Shown here one piece after another: positions 49,395 through 60,500 of a DNA stretch of 64,000 bases. The DNA lies in assembly GCF_030867145.1 (NCBI RefSeq), contig NC_134454.1:51952830-52016829 (forward strand). The letters are read 5' to 3'. Source of the stretch: Opisthocomus hoazin (Eukaryota > Chordata > Aves > Opisthocomiformes > Opisthocomidae). The first letter of the stretch is position 1. Every line of letters begins with the position of its first letter. Below the pieces are notes generated by a model. The model was not told the DNA's origin, did no database searches, and was given only the letters and a program-made list of their open reading frames with translations. The position numbers and the translations under genes were made by a program.

Positions 49395-52253
49395 TTGAAG
49401 GGGGAAGGGGGCATCGCCCAGCTCACTAGGGATGAGCCTAGGCTTGGAGTGCCAAGGCCAGGGGTGAGATCGACAGCCCAGCTCAAGTGTGTTTACACCA
49501 ATGCACGTAGCATGGGCAATAAACAGGAGGAGCTGGAAGCCATTATACAGCAGGACGGCTACGACTTGGTCGCCATCACAGAAACATGGTGGGACAACTC
49601 GCATGACTGGCATGCTGTCATGGATGGCTACAGACTCTTTAGGAAAGACAGACCAACAAGGAGAGGTGGGGGAGTTGCTCTATATGTGAGGGAGCAACTG
49701 GAATACGTTGACCTTGGCCCGGGGGCAAATGAGGAATGAGTTGAGAGCTTGTGGGTTAGAATTAAGGGACAGGTTCATAAGGGTGACATTACGGTGGGTG
49801 TGTACTACAGGCCACCTGACCAGGAGGAGGAGGTTGATGAGGCCTTCTACAGGTAGCTGCAAGCAGCCTCACAGTCACAGGCCCTGGTTCTCATGGGGGA
49901 CTTCAACCACCCTGACATCAGCTGGGAAGACCATACAGCTAGGCAGGCGCAATCCAGGAGGTTCCTACAGAGCATCGATGATAACTTTCTGATGCAAGTG
50001 GTGGAGGAACCAACAAGGAAAGGCGCGCTGCTGGACCTCGTGTTAACAAACAAGGAGGGACTGGTGGAGGATGTGAAGGTTGGAGGTAGACTCGGCTGCA
50101 GTGACCATGAAATGGTCGAGTTCAGGATCCTGCGTGGAGGAAGCAGGGCGATAAGCAGGATCAAAACCCTGGACCTCAGGTGGGCTGACTTTGCCCTCTT
50201 CAAGGAGCTACTGGGAGGAATCCCGTGGGCCAGGGCTCTCGAAGGCAGGGGGGTCCATGAGTGCTGGTCGCTCTTTAAACAACACTTCTTCCATGCACAG
50301 GAGCAATGCATCCCCCTGAGAAAGAAATTTAGCAAAGGAGGCAGGAGACCTGCATGGTTAAACAAGGAGCTTCTAGCAGAGATCAGGCAGAAGAGAAAGG
50401 TCCATGGAATGTGGAAAGAGGGACAGGCCACTTGGGAAGAGTACAGAAACGTAGTGAGAGCATGCACGGATGCGATGAGGAAGGCCAAGGCTCACCTGGA
50501 ACTGAAGCTGGCAAGGGATGTCAAAAACAACAAGAAGGGCTTCTTCAACTACATCAGCAGCAAAAGGAAGGCTAGTGACAATGTGGGGCCGCTGCTGAAT
50601 GAGGCGGGTGTCCTCGTGACGGAGGATGCGGAGAAGGCAGAGCTACTGAATGCCTTCTTTGCTTCAGTCTTCAGTGCTAAGACTGGCCCTCAGGAATCCC
50701 AGGCCCCGGAGGTAAGAGAAGAAGCCTACAAAGAGGACGACTTTCCCTTGGTCGAGGAGGACTGTGTGAGGGATCGCTTAAGTGATCTGGATGTCCACAA
50801 ATCCATGGGCCCCGACGGAATGCACCCACGAGTGCTGAGGGAGCTGGCGGATGTCATTGCTGAGCCACTCTCCATCATCTTTGAGAGGTCCTGGAGGACA
50901 GGAGAGGTGCCCGAGGACTGGAGAAAGGCCAATGTCACTCCAATCTTCAAAAAGGGCAAGAAGGAGGACCCAGGGAACTACAGGCCGGTCAGCCTCACCT
51001 CCATCCCGGGAAAGGTGATGGAGCAGCTTATCCTGGAGGCCATCATGAAGCAAGTGGAAGAAAAGAAGGTTATCAGGAGTAGTCAGCATGGATTCACCAA
51101 GGGGAAATCATGCCTGACCAATCTGATAGCTTTCTACGATGACATGACTGGCTGGGTAGACGAAGGGATAGCCGTGGATGTTATCTACCTTGACTTCAGC
51201 AAGGCTTTTGACACAGTCTCCCATGATATCCTCCTAGGGAAGCTGAGGAAGTGTGGGCTGGATGAGTGGTCGGTGAAGTGGATAGAGAACTGGCTGAATG
51301 GCAGAACTCAGAGGGTTGTCATCAGCGGCGCTGAGTCTAGTTGGAGGCTGGTGACAAGTGGTATCCCTCAGGGGTCAGTACTGGGCCCAGTCTTGTTTAA
51401 TTTCTTCATCAACGACCTGGATGAAGAGTTAGAGTGTACCCTCAGCAAGTTTGCTGATGACACGAAACTGGGAGGTGTGGTAGATACACCAGAAGGCAGT
51501 GCTGCCATTCAGCGTGACCTGGACAGCCTGGAAAGTTGGGCAGAGAGGACCCTGATGAGGTTCAACAAGAGCAAGTGCAGGGTCCTGCACCTGGGGAGGA
51601 ACAACCCCATGCATCAGTACAGGCTTGGGGTGGACCTGCTGGAGAGCAGCTCTGCGGAGAGGGACCTGGGTGTCCTGGTGGATTACAAGTTAACCACGAG
51701 CCAGCAGTGTGCCCTGGCTGCCAAGAAGGCCAGTGGGATCCTGGGGTGCATTAAGAGGAGTGTGGCCAGCAGGTCAAGGGAGGTTCTCCTTCCCCTCTAC
51801 TCTGCAATAGTGAGGCCCCATCTGGAGTATTGTGTCCAGTTCTGGGCTCCCCACTTCAAGAAAGATGAAGAGCTACTGGAGAGAGTCCAGCGGAGGGCTA
51901 CAAGGATGGTGAGGGGACTGGAGCATCTCCCCTACGAGGAGAGGTTGAGGGAACTGGGCTTGTTCAGCCTGAAGAAGAGAAGGCTGAGAGGGGACCTTAT
52001 AAATGCCTACAAATATCTGAAGGGTGGGTGTCAGGAGGATGGGGCCAAGCTCTTTTCAGTGGTGCCCAGCGACAGGACAAGGGGCAATGGGCACAAACTG
52101 AGGCACAGGAAGTTCCGTCTGAACATGAGGAAGAACTTCTTCCCTCTGAGGGTGACGGAGCACTGGAACAGGCTGCCCAGGGAGGTGGTGGAGTCTCCTT
52201 CTCTGGAGATATTCAAGACCCGCCTGGACAAGATCCTGTGCAGCCTACTGTAG
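49395..52253 (+). pseudogene. CR1 ORF2 endonuclease/reverse transcriptase gene, two in-frame stops
   Basis: ORF2 starts just after the ORF1 stop in another frame; no ATG is at the boundary, and the first in-frame ATG is in MGNKQEE. A single frame runs to TAG at 52251-52253, interrupted by TGA 49737-49739 and TAG 49854-49856; after these, 786 codons are open from the ATG at 49893. The endonuclease shows [28 protein letters not shown] and CSDHEMVEF. The reverse transcriptase shows [39 protein letters not shown] (first catalytic Asp), [12 protein letters not shown] and [10 protein letters not shown] (catalytic DD). The C-terminal part has [20 protein letters not shown]. All RT catalytic residues are present; only the endonuclease half is broken. 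Confidence 0.93.
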
Positions 52254-52339
52254 GTGACCCTGCTTCGGCAGGGGGGTTGGACTAGATGACCCACAGAGGT
52301 CCCTTCCAACCCCTACTATTCTGTGATTCTGTGATTCTG

Positions 52340-52346
52340 TGAACAT
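52340..52346 (+). repeat. Target-site duplication, right copy
   Basis: TGAACAT directly after the ATTCTGTG tail of CR1 copy 2. The leading TGA could alternatively be tail sequence. Confidence 0.8.
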
Positions 52347-52548
52347 GAGGAAGAACTTCTTCCCTCTGAGGGTGACAGAGCACTGGAACAGGCTGCCCAG
52401 GGAGGTTGTGGAGTCTCCATCTCTGGAGATATTCAAGACCCACCTGGACAAGGTCCTGTGCAGCCTGCTGTAGGTGACCCTGCTTCGGCAGAGGGGTTGG
52501 ACTAGATGACCCACAGAGGTCCCTTCCAACCCCAAACATTCTGTGATT
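52347..52548 (+). mobile_element. CR1 copy 1 (older), right part with its 3' end
   Basis: Continues copy 1 at GAGGAAGAACTTCTTCCCTC and codes for the end of ORF2 ([19 protein letters not shown]), its 3' UTR, and a single terminal ATTCTGTG-type unit ending near 52548. It repeats 52127-52331 of copy 2 with few differences, because both are the same part of the same element family. Confidence 0.92.
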
Positions 52549-52650
52549 CCTAAACTGGCTTTCCCCAAGGCACTGCCATCAAAGGGGCCACCCCCCACAG
52601 CCCCCGCTGACAGTGCCCGGCCCAGCATCCCGCGCACCACAGCCACTGCC
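52549..52650 (-). mobile_element. Probable remainder of the interrupted ERVL-type LTR
   Basis: AAGGCACTGCCATCAAAGG followed by GGCCACCCCCCACAGCCCCC resembles the 5' half of the same LTR type (the -GGCGCTACCACCATC- and -GCCACCCCTGTAGCCCCC- regions), in the same orientation as 44659-45423. It is short and diverged; the right limit is uncertain. Confidence 0.4.
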
Positions 52651-52699
52651 ACAGGAAACAGTGTGTTGCACAGAAGGGAGAATTTGTATGTACGATTAT

Positions 52700-55600
52700 T
52701 TGGATAACGTAGGGCACACACGCTTCTCAATCCTGAAAGGCTTTTAGAGTTTCTGAAAACTAAGCATATATTCGAAAATATATTTCTTTTACTGGCCATA
52801 TATTTTTAAAGATAACTGTTATTACCTGAATAACAGAGGCAAATGGATACCTGCTGGAACAGTGTTCCCAGACACAATATGCAGCAATTGGTAATGATAA
52901 TGTAATTCTCTCTGAAAAGAATGGTCTAATTGAGAAAGCAGCTACTGCCCACTGTATTCCTAGTCAGGTCAGAAGAGCAAAGCAAACTTAGAAATAGAAT
53001 GATGAAGAATATACAAAGTAAATAGCAGTAACAGTCTGGTTTTTTAATATAAAATGTTCTTGACAACAAGGTACGCACAGTTGCCATAACAGTTAGTTAT
53101 AAGAGATTGTACTGCTAATGACTCAGTGCATACCCCAAAGAGTACAAGATGAGGAGAATATCCTGCACCAAGCTCTAAACAGAAGTTAGATGTTTCTCAA
53201 GTGATGGATGCATTTAAAAAAAAAAAAGACAAAGCAAAGCTGGGAAGTTGCATGTAGAGACAGCATACAATCCTGAGAAAACTGGGAAAGAGTAGTAAGG
53301 CAGAAACAGATCAAAGCACCTGAGAAGTGGTTCAAGTGAGATGGCTCTTGTCCCGAATAGGTAGCAAGCTTGGCCTCTCCCGCTGTCACAGTAGGACTTC
53401 CTTGTGAAGACTACCCGTCACGCATCTGATCCAAGATCAAGTGCTCTAATCTGACATGTTTCAAAAACTGTTGAGGAAACCCAAGAAAAGACATGCCTAT
53501 TTGGAGCTCTATTTGCTCAGTACAATAATAGTGGGCCATCATATTTCGGTCTTTCTTTACTGTTAGATAACAGATCATCACTCCTAGATTTTCTTTCTAA
53601 CCTTAGGTTTTAGTAATCAAGTTACTTGAGAGACTAGCATTTAATTTTGTGGAGTATCAACACCTTTAACAAGCAGCATGATGCTTACTTATCAGGCAGA
53701 TGATAGTAACTGTTCAATGTTTTTATGCTAAGGTCTAGTAATGACAGATATTCTTTTTTTGACTCAAATTGATCAAAGTTATTATTCACTCTGATGCTGC
53801 TACTGCGATTTACTATAAAACAGAATGCCTTCCTGTACTATCAAAAAAAGAATGCAAGTGCTCTTGAAATGAGTGCATCCACTGTGTTCACACATTTTCC
53901 TGAACAGCGGAAAACTGCAGAATTGGGGATTTAGCCAATATTTGTCCAGTATTGGACACCTAATTCTATTGATCCAAATAACTAACATTCAACTGAGAAA
54001 ATATGTTAGAAGAAAAGAAACACAAATTAAAAATTATGAGAAATGGATCCAAAATAAGATTCCAGGCAGCGACTTGGAGCAGAGCCCCGATGAATCCCCA
54101 TATCCCCTACACAGCAAATAGGCAGCCCATGATCAAACTCATTTAGGCTGGAACCTCAAAGGAAGCTCCTGGCCATTCAAGCAGCCAGATACTGGGAATC
54201 TGCTTCCAGCAGCGAAGGCAAAAATTACTTCCTATGAATTGGAGCTCCGTGTATTTATGAAAGGGGTTACACTGAATTCGCAACAGCAACAGGAGGCTAC
54301 ACTGTGATCCAGTGAGTCATGATCTTGGGAAATACCGCAGATCTATAACATGTGACGGATGCACTCCTCCTGTTCGAGTTAACTGAACTTTGGTCCAGGC
54401 AGATGCTCAGCAAGTACACCTAACCTAAGTTAATCCAATTGTGTCAGGATACCAGTGAGAACACAGCACCGAAACAAAACAAAAAAAATGGTTTGGCTGG
54501 AGGCTGGGCTGATAAGTAGCCAAAACTGCATGAACACAGCAGAAAATCTGACTACAAACAAACCCTTTATAACTATCTGCAGCCATCAGGGCCCGCTGAG
54601 CTCTCCCTGCACGGTGGCTAGATGTGCGGCAATCTCCCCTCAAGCAGGGACACCCCTCCACGTTACCCCTCCAGGCTGAGGGATCCCACATCCGACACCA
54701 AACAGCGATGCCTGGCAAGTGATATTATTTGCACGCATGTAACATTTAAGATATGTATAGTAAGCTTGTGTGATAATCTTTGTACCACATACTAACTTTC
54801 AGTGTAGTATTGACTGCCAATCCATCTGTACTTATTAGATGTTTTACATACCTAAATTTACTGATTAGTAAGTTAATTACTGATTACTCAATAAACTAAC
54901 TACTAGATCAGATCTGAGTGATCTCTGACCCTTCTCCTGTGACACATCACTAGCTCTGTTTCTTTACACTCAGAATTATCCTAAGAAAGGTATTTTCGGA
55001 TGAAGCTTGACTGTCTGCTTTTTGAAGTATCAAAGTGTCATTTTCTATATGTAGACTCTTTTTTTTCACAGTACAGCTGGCTTTAAGACCAGCAGTCAGG
55101 TGTTTCAATTGTCCATTACCTAGACGTGAGATGAACTTTTAGGAAGACAAGACAAGGCCTCTACCTTCACCTTGTAGCTTTGCAGCCTGTACTTCTATAG
55201 CAAAACACTTAAAGATCATTTCACTTTATTCATGTATGTATATCTGTTTGACGCAAGTGGAGCCTAGAGCTAAGTGCTTTGCAATTTTCACATCATACCT
55301 GATACTTCTTATTTTTGTGAAGAGAGATATAAAAAATTAAGGAAGATTAAAAACAGCAGCTTGTTGCTATATCATATACAATAAAATACATTTTTTAATA
55401 TTGACTCCTTACACCTATTTACATTTTAGTATTTAAAAACAAGTTTGTACTGCTATTTTTTATTCGTAGTTAAGGAGCAGATAATCAAGATTTCTAAACA
55501 GGTATTGATTAGACTTTGCTCTCAGTGAGAGAAAAAACACATTCACTTTATGGCCTGCATTAATGTAGTTTATCAATTAAAGGCTGCAATTTTTTGGGTA

Positions 55601-57270
55601 GAGAACATGTTATGAACATTTCTTAAACTCTGAAATATTAAACTGTTCATGCTAACACAGATAACAGGATACTAATAAAATAATGTTTTTATTGCAAAGG
55701 TAAACCGTGATTTAAAATATTGTCTCACAGAACAAAACCTCTACAAGTCTCTGTGAGACTTTAATCAGAAGGTAATTCAGCACACTTCAATATCTTTGTA
55801 ATTTGCTGTACTTCACATCTAAGGATCACAATGACTAGTCAAAGTTCATTAAAATTCATCTGGTGGCATGTGGCCACAAAAGTCTGCGTGTAAAAGTAAA
55901 CTCATCTCTATGATCTTTGTTGTTATTCTTGAATAACAAACTCAAATTAAGTCTCTTGAAATGTTTTTAAAAACTGGTCACTGTGGAGAATATTACATAG
56001 CATGTGTCTACTTAATACACTCCTTCAAAGGAGAGAGCTTGTTAGAGGTTATGAGTGCAGTAGGTGCTAAAAGGAAATCCAAAAATCGACAGCCAGAAGC
56101 AAAACAGATCCTAAACGCTGACCAAGAAAACTATGTCCTGAATCAAACAGGTCATATTTGCTTACTAATAAGGGAGCTGCTAACTGATAGTAACGTTTTA
56201 CTAACAGTGATGCATGCAACTGCTAAATGGGCTACTCTGTGCTTATCTGCGGCATGGCTGAAGTTGTCCCCGAGTTCAGTTCTATTCCTGTCGAGGTTGT
56301 ACACATGAATACGCAGAGGGCTTTGCCATGGCAGAAAGAAGAAAAAGTACCCACTGAGAGAACTTGTATTGTTTAAATACCTGTATTGGTACACAGCGCT
56401 TCGCACATGTACTTCTCTTACAACTACCATCAGTTAGGACTAGAATCCCAATGTTCTGGACACTAAATAGAAATATAGAAAAAAGAAAATATGTTCCTAA
56501 ATTTTGATGGCTGTCCATCCACATATGTTAAAAAGAAGATCTGGTACTAACACATGAAAAGATGCGACATGAACACAGTGGCCAAATGGGGCAATGAAGA
56601 CAAAAACGGAATGTAACAGAGCTGAAGCAAACAGTAGTAACTAGGGTCTACAGTTTGTAACACAGAATTCTAGTAACAAACAGTACTCTCAGCTCACTGC
56701 TAGAACTGGCTGTTCTCAGCATGGTCAGCTGTTTAAGTGTTGTGTCAGATGTAAGCCCCATGGAAGGACTCGATAAAGCTTTTGTGGAGACTGTGGAGCT
56801 GTTTTTTTCCATTCGTAAAGGGAAGAAAGAGAGGGACAGCAATTGTCAAGGTAAAAGAAAAAGATTAACTGGGTACTTCAGAAGCAGAAAAACGGAATGA
56901 AAACTGCAATTAAATTTTACTTTGCATGATACAGTGGACAGAAAAAATTGAGTATGATCTGAGGTTAAAAACAAATGTCTTCCTGAACCTTCGCAAGCTC
57001 TCTAATGAGACCACAAAGTGGAGCAAAAATCAACCACTTTGGTTAGCTGGTTGTTTTTTTTTTTATTAACTATCACAAATAAGCCTAAACAAGCAAGACG
57101 ATTGCTTTGAAAAGAGTGCAAGAAGATGATGTATTGGGAGCCTTGCGGAAGACATTAAATGTGAGAAGCCAATGATCTTGAACAGGCCCTGTCTGTTCTA
57201 TTGGAACTTGTACTTGAGAAGCCCACGTTACTAATATAATCTGTAAATTATAATATGTATTTGGAAAAGG
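52700..57270. other. AT-rich intergenic sequence, no gene seen
   Basis: No supported gene. A run of 13 A lies near 53215-53227. About 54380-54720 is less AT-rich and ends in ATCCCACATCCGACACC-like sequence that might be an old LTR, but I cannot assign it. A 115-codon open frame at 55961-56308 has no recognisable domain. Confidence 0.5.
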
Positions 57271-57289
57271 TAAACTGTATGTGAATCAA

Positions 57290-57510
57290 GGAGTGGACTG
57301 TATTGATCCTGACTGGGAGACCACTGTACACTGCAACTAAGGTGGGCAGGCACTGCATGGCCAGCATGGCCTTCAGGCTGTGCTGTGCCACGTGCCTCCC
57401 TCGGTCGCGGGACAGACCCAGCCCACGTATGGTACTGGAGGAGCCTGCAGGCAACTCCTGCTCAGCACTGCGACTACACCTCCTGCGCGGCCTTGCCCTT
57501 ACCTAACAGT
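57290..57510. other. Isolated GC-rich block in AT-rich intergenic DNA
   Basis: About 220 bp rich in G and C with several CpGs (for example CCCTCGGTCGCGGGACAG), flanked by AT-rich sequence. No repeat family, splice site pair or known protein is recognised. It could be a fragment of an LTR, a small regulatory island or a retrocopy piece. Confidence 0.4.
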
Positions 57511-60500
57511 GACGCAAGGAGTTCTCATAGGAGCATCCTTTAGAAACAGAGTTGTTTTCTTGTAAGAAAATTATAATTTACCTCAGATGACCGAAAGGGA
57601 GAGTTTGTCCCCATGGACAGGATCTGTTCTGTGCACTGTGCCATGGGAAAATCCGTCAGGGCTCCATCCGATGCTGCATGAACGCCAGGTGCCCAGCATC
57701 TGAGGGGACATGAGATGTTACTCGCTATCTATACTCCTCTTCTTAGACTGTCTTTTTGAAGCAGTTACCTTATTAAGCCATTTGTTGTTGGGCCTCTCTT
57801 ACTGAGATCCAGAAAGATACCTGCACCAGCTCGCTCTCACCTCACCCCCGACCCCAGTGCAGAATAGACAGTATTTGCTGTTACAAGGCCAAAGAAATAG
57901 GGATTTGCTGAACTATTTTTTGGAAGTCAGAATAGGAAAAAAGGAAGGTAATATCATTACAAGAATTCTGAACTCCACAGAGAAACTTATGCATAAGTAC
58001 CAACATATATGATATACTAGAGAATTTTACCCTTTTTTTTTTAGTGTACAACACTAGCACCTTAAGGTCACCTATGAAGAATCTAGCAGAAACTTCATAA
58101 GGATGGGTATCACAACAACACTTGAGATAACCATCAATATTTTGCAGCTATCAAAATAATGAAAGCACAGAACCCCAAATACAGCTCAGTCTGCGTGCAA
58201 AGACAGGCTAACATGGGGCAGGGGGGGTGTTCTGGAAAAATTAAGTCTTATTTAAGAAAGAACATGCTAATAAACACACAAAGTGCTTTGATCATAGTGC
58301 TGATGATGATCTCAAACTCAGAAATTATGTTCTAAAAAATCTGGCCATTATGAGATTAAAAACTTAAGATTCGGTGAAATGTATTTGTAATGTGAATGAG
58401 CATACGTATCAGACTTCTAATTCTTACTCTGCTATTTGCCATGACAATAACATACAGGACCTCAAAAAGTAGATTTGCGCATAGCCAATTTATTAGAAAT
58501 TGCAGTATGTGGGAGTTCCTCAACCACATGTCTGAGAAAATAATAAATCATGCTTTTTTGAAAGCTATCTGGGAAAGTAAATTAAATTCTTCACTTATAC
58601 GAATGCACCAAAATTTATTGATTTGTATGATCCACAACTTTCAGATCAACATTTAAATTATTTTCAGATAACTGATTCTAAGGACTGATGGAAATTTATT
58701 CTTATTTAAGCTGAAAAATGATTGAACCAAGTGCTACAAAAAACACTCTCAATGAGCACACTAGCATTTGTTTCCTCGAATAAGAAGAAAATCTTGCAAC
58801 CTTTTAAAAAAATCTCTAATTGCATAAAATGTTTTCTACCTCTGACTCACTATTTGATTGTACAATATAATTACCTCTTCATTGTTGGGTTAGATGCAAA
58901 AAACTGACTAGTGGGTAGATCCCTCCACCTTTGTGGCATACCACAGAAGTGAACTAACACATGATAAAGGGAAGTCTCTAACTGATTTTTAATCTTCTGG
59001 TTTTTATCTTTGCAACTTCCTGTAACACTGCACCATAATTATGTTAAATGCCTAAATGAACAGTTCTTCAGAACCCCCAGTAGTATTTGAATTGTCTCAA
59101 CAGGGATTTCAATTTCATTTCTTGTTGACCTGTGACAAATTTATCTGTTTGGAGCTCACTTCTGAAAGAATTTTCTATGGAGACAAGTATTTTTAGTCAC
59201 GTGGCATTTTTATCTGAATTTGAGCCTACAATTATGACATATTCCTAGAAAGTGTTGACGAAATAACTAAACTTTCAGCAAAAACCACATAACTTTGAGT
59301 TTAGGTCATGGCATGTAACAATTTTAAACATTTTATATTAAAATTCTAAACACTGCCATTCTTATTCAATGACTACTGAATCTTCATTCAACCAAATGTG
59401 ATTCAAAAGACAATGTCTATGCTCATCCATGTATCAAGACAGATACATAAGTAACCTTCTTCCACCATTTGTCTCTACAGCTTTTTCTAATATAATCCAA
59501 CATACATGTAGAGCGCCAATCATTCATCTCTTTAAATCATTATTTGATTTGTTTTAATTTAATTACATTTAGGGTCTAACCATTAAATTGTTTGTTTAGT
59601 TAAAGTTGTTATTTTCGCAAGAGAAATGAAGTGTGACATTTTGCAAAAAGATTCAGTTGGATCTCACCGAGTGCCTGGTCTTAAGTAAAAAAAATGAAAA
59701 ATAAAGAATATAAGTTCTGACATCAGGATTTTCTCTTTGAAATACATAATAAACATTTTTTCTGAATGCAGTTGATGTACTAAGCTTTGCACACTGCTTG
59801 CTTAGCACACCGGATGGCATGTTTTATTTATCAAATGAAAAAGAAAACTAAATGCCACTGATAGCATATTATAAAAGATCTGGTTTTATTTCATCTGTTT
59901 TTATATTTCATAAATAATTTGTATCGGAAACAGTGATGTTTCGGATTCGAAAAACAGAAATTAGCCTTGTTATTTCACTGTACCTTAGAACTGATAGTTT
60001 TCTCAGAATCTGATGTTTCTGGAAGAGAAGGAACAATGACATAACTTACATGCTATATTCTTTGTATCTGCAGAGAGGCAAAGTCTGTAGGAAGAGATAA
60101 TATCTTTCATTAGAACAGCTGCTACGTGTAGTTGAAAAAAGGAAAGTTCTGGACTTAGATTCTGAATCTGAGTGTGCTACAGATTATACTGCTTTTTTAA
60201 AGACAGTGTAATATAGGGCTTAACATACATCAACGTATGTCAGTAGTTGCTTCAGTACCATGCTGTTCTTTATGACAGCTTAAAGACAAAAAAATACTGA
60301 CACAGCAGCTTCATTACCATATGTATTAATTCATGTCTTTGCCCACCAAAGCGCTCAATTAATAAAAATTTTTACTCATGCTCAGGCCCTTTTTCCATGT
60401 TCCAGCTCATCTGAGGTCTTTAAAAATAGAACACATATTTAACTCAAGAACACCAGGAAGTGAAGTGGGAGGGTAGCCATTTATAATTACCTGAAACAGG

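Larger units (their letters stand above)
47891..52339 (+). mobile_element. CR1 copy 2: nearly intact full-length element
   Basis: A 4449-bp element inserted in CR1 copy 1. It has a GC-rich 5' UTR (47891-48300), ORF1, ORF2, a short 3' UTR with the conserved GGTTGGACTAGATGACC, and a tail of three ATTCTGTG units. It is flanked by TGAACAT at 47884-47890 and 52340-52346. The first bases (TGA) could also belong to the tail, so the duplication is 4-7 bp. Removing the element rejoins copy 1 at CATCTGAACAT|GAGGAAG, exactly as copy 2 itself reads at 52117-52135. Only three premature stops are visible. Confidence 0.95.

Noticed and set aside
49847..50488. 213-codon frame on the minus strand opposite CR1 ORF2
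   Set aside because: Shadow of the well-supported plus-strand endonuclease coding region.
52120..52548. Direct repeat of about 210 bp that looks like a tandem duplication of the CR1 3' end
   Set aside because: Better explained by the nested insertion: the second copy is the displaced 3' end of CR1 copy 1, and the flanking TGAACAT duplication and restored reading frame support this.
55961..56308. 115-codon open frame, plus strand
   Set aside because: No domain, no splice context and composition like random AT-rich sequence.
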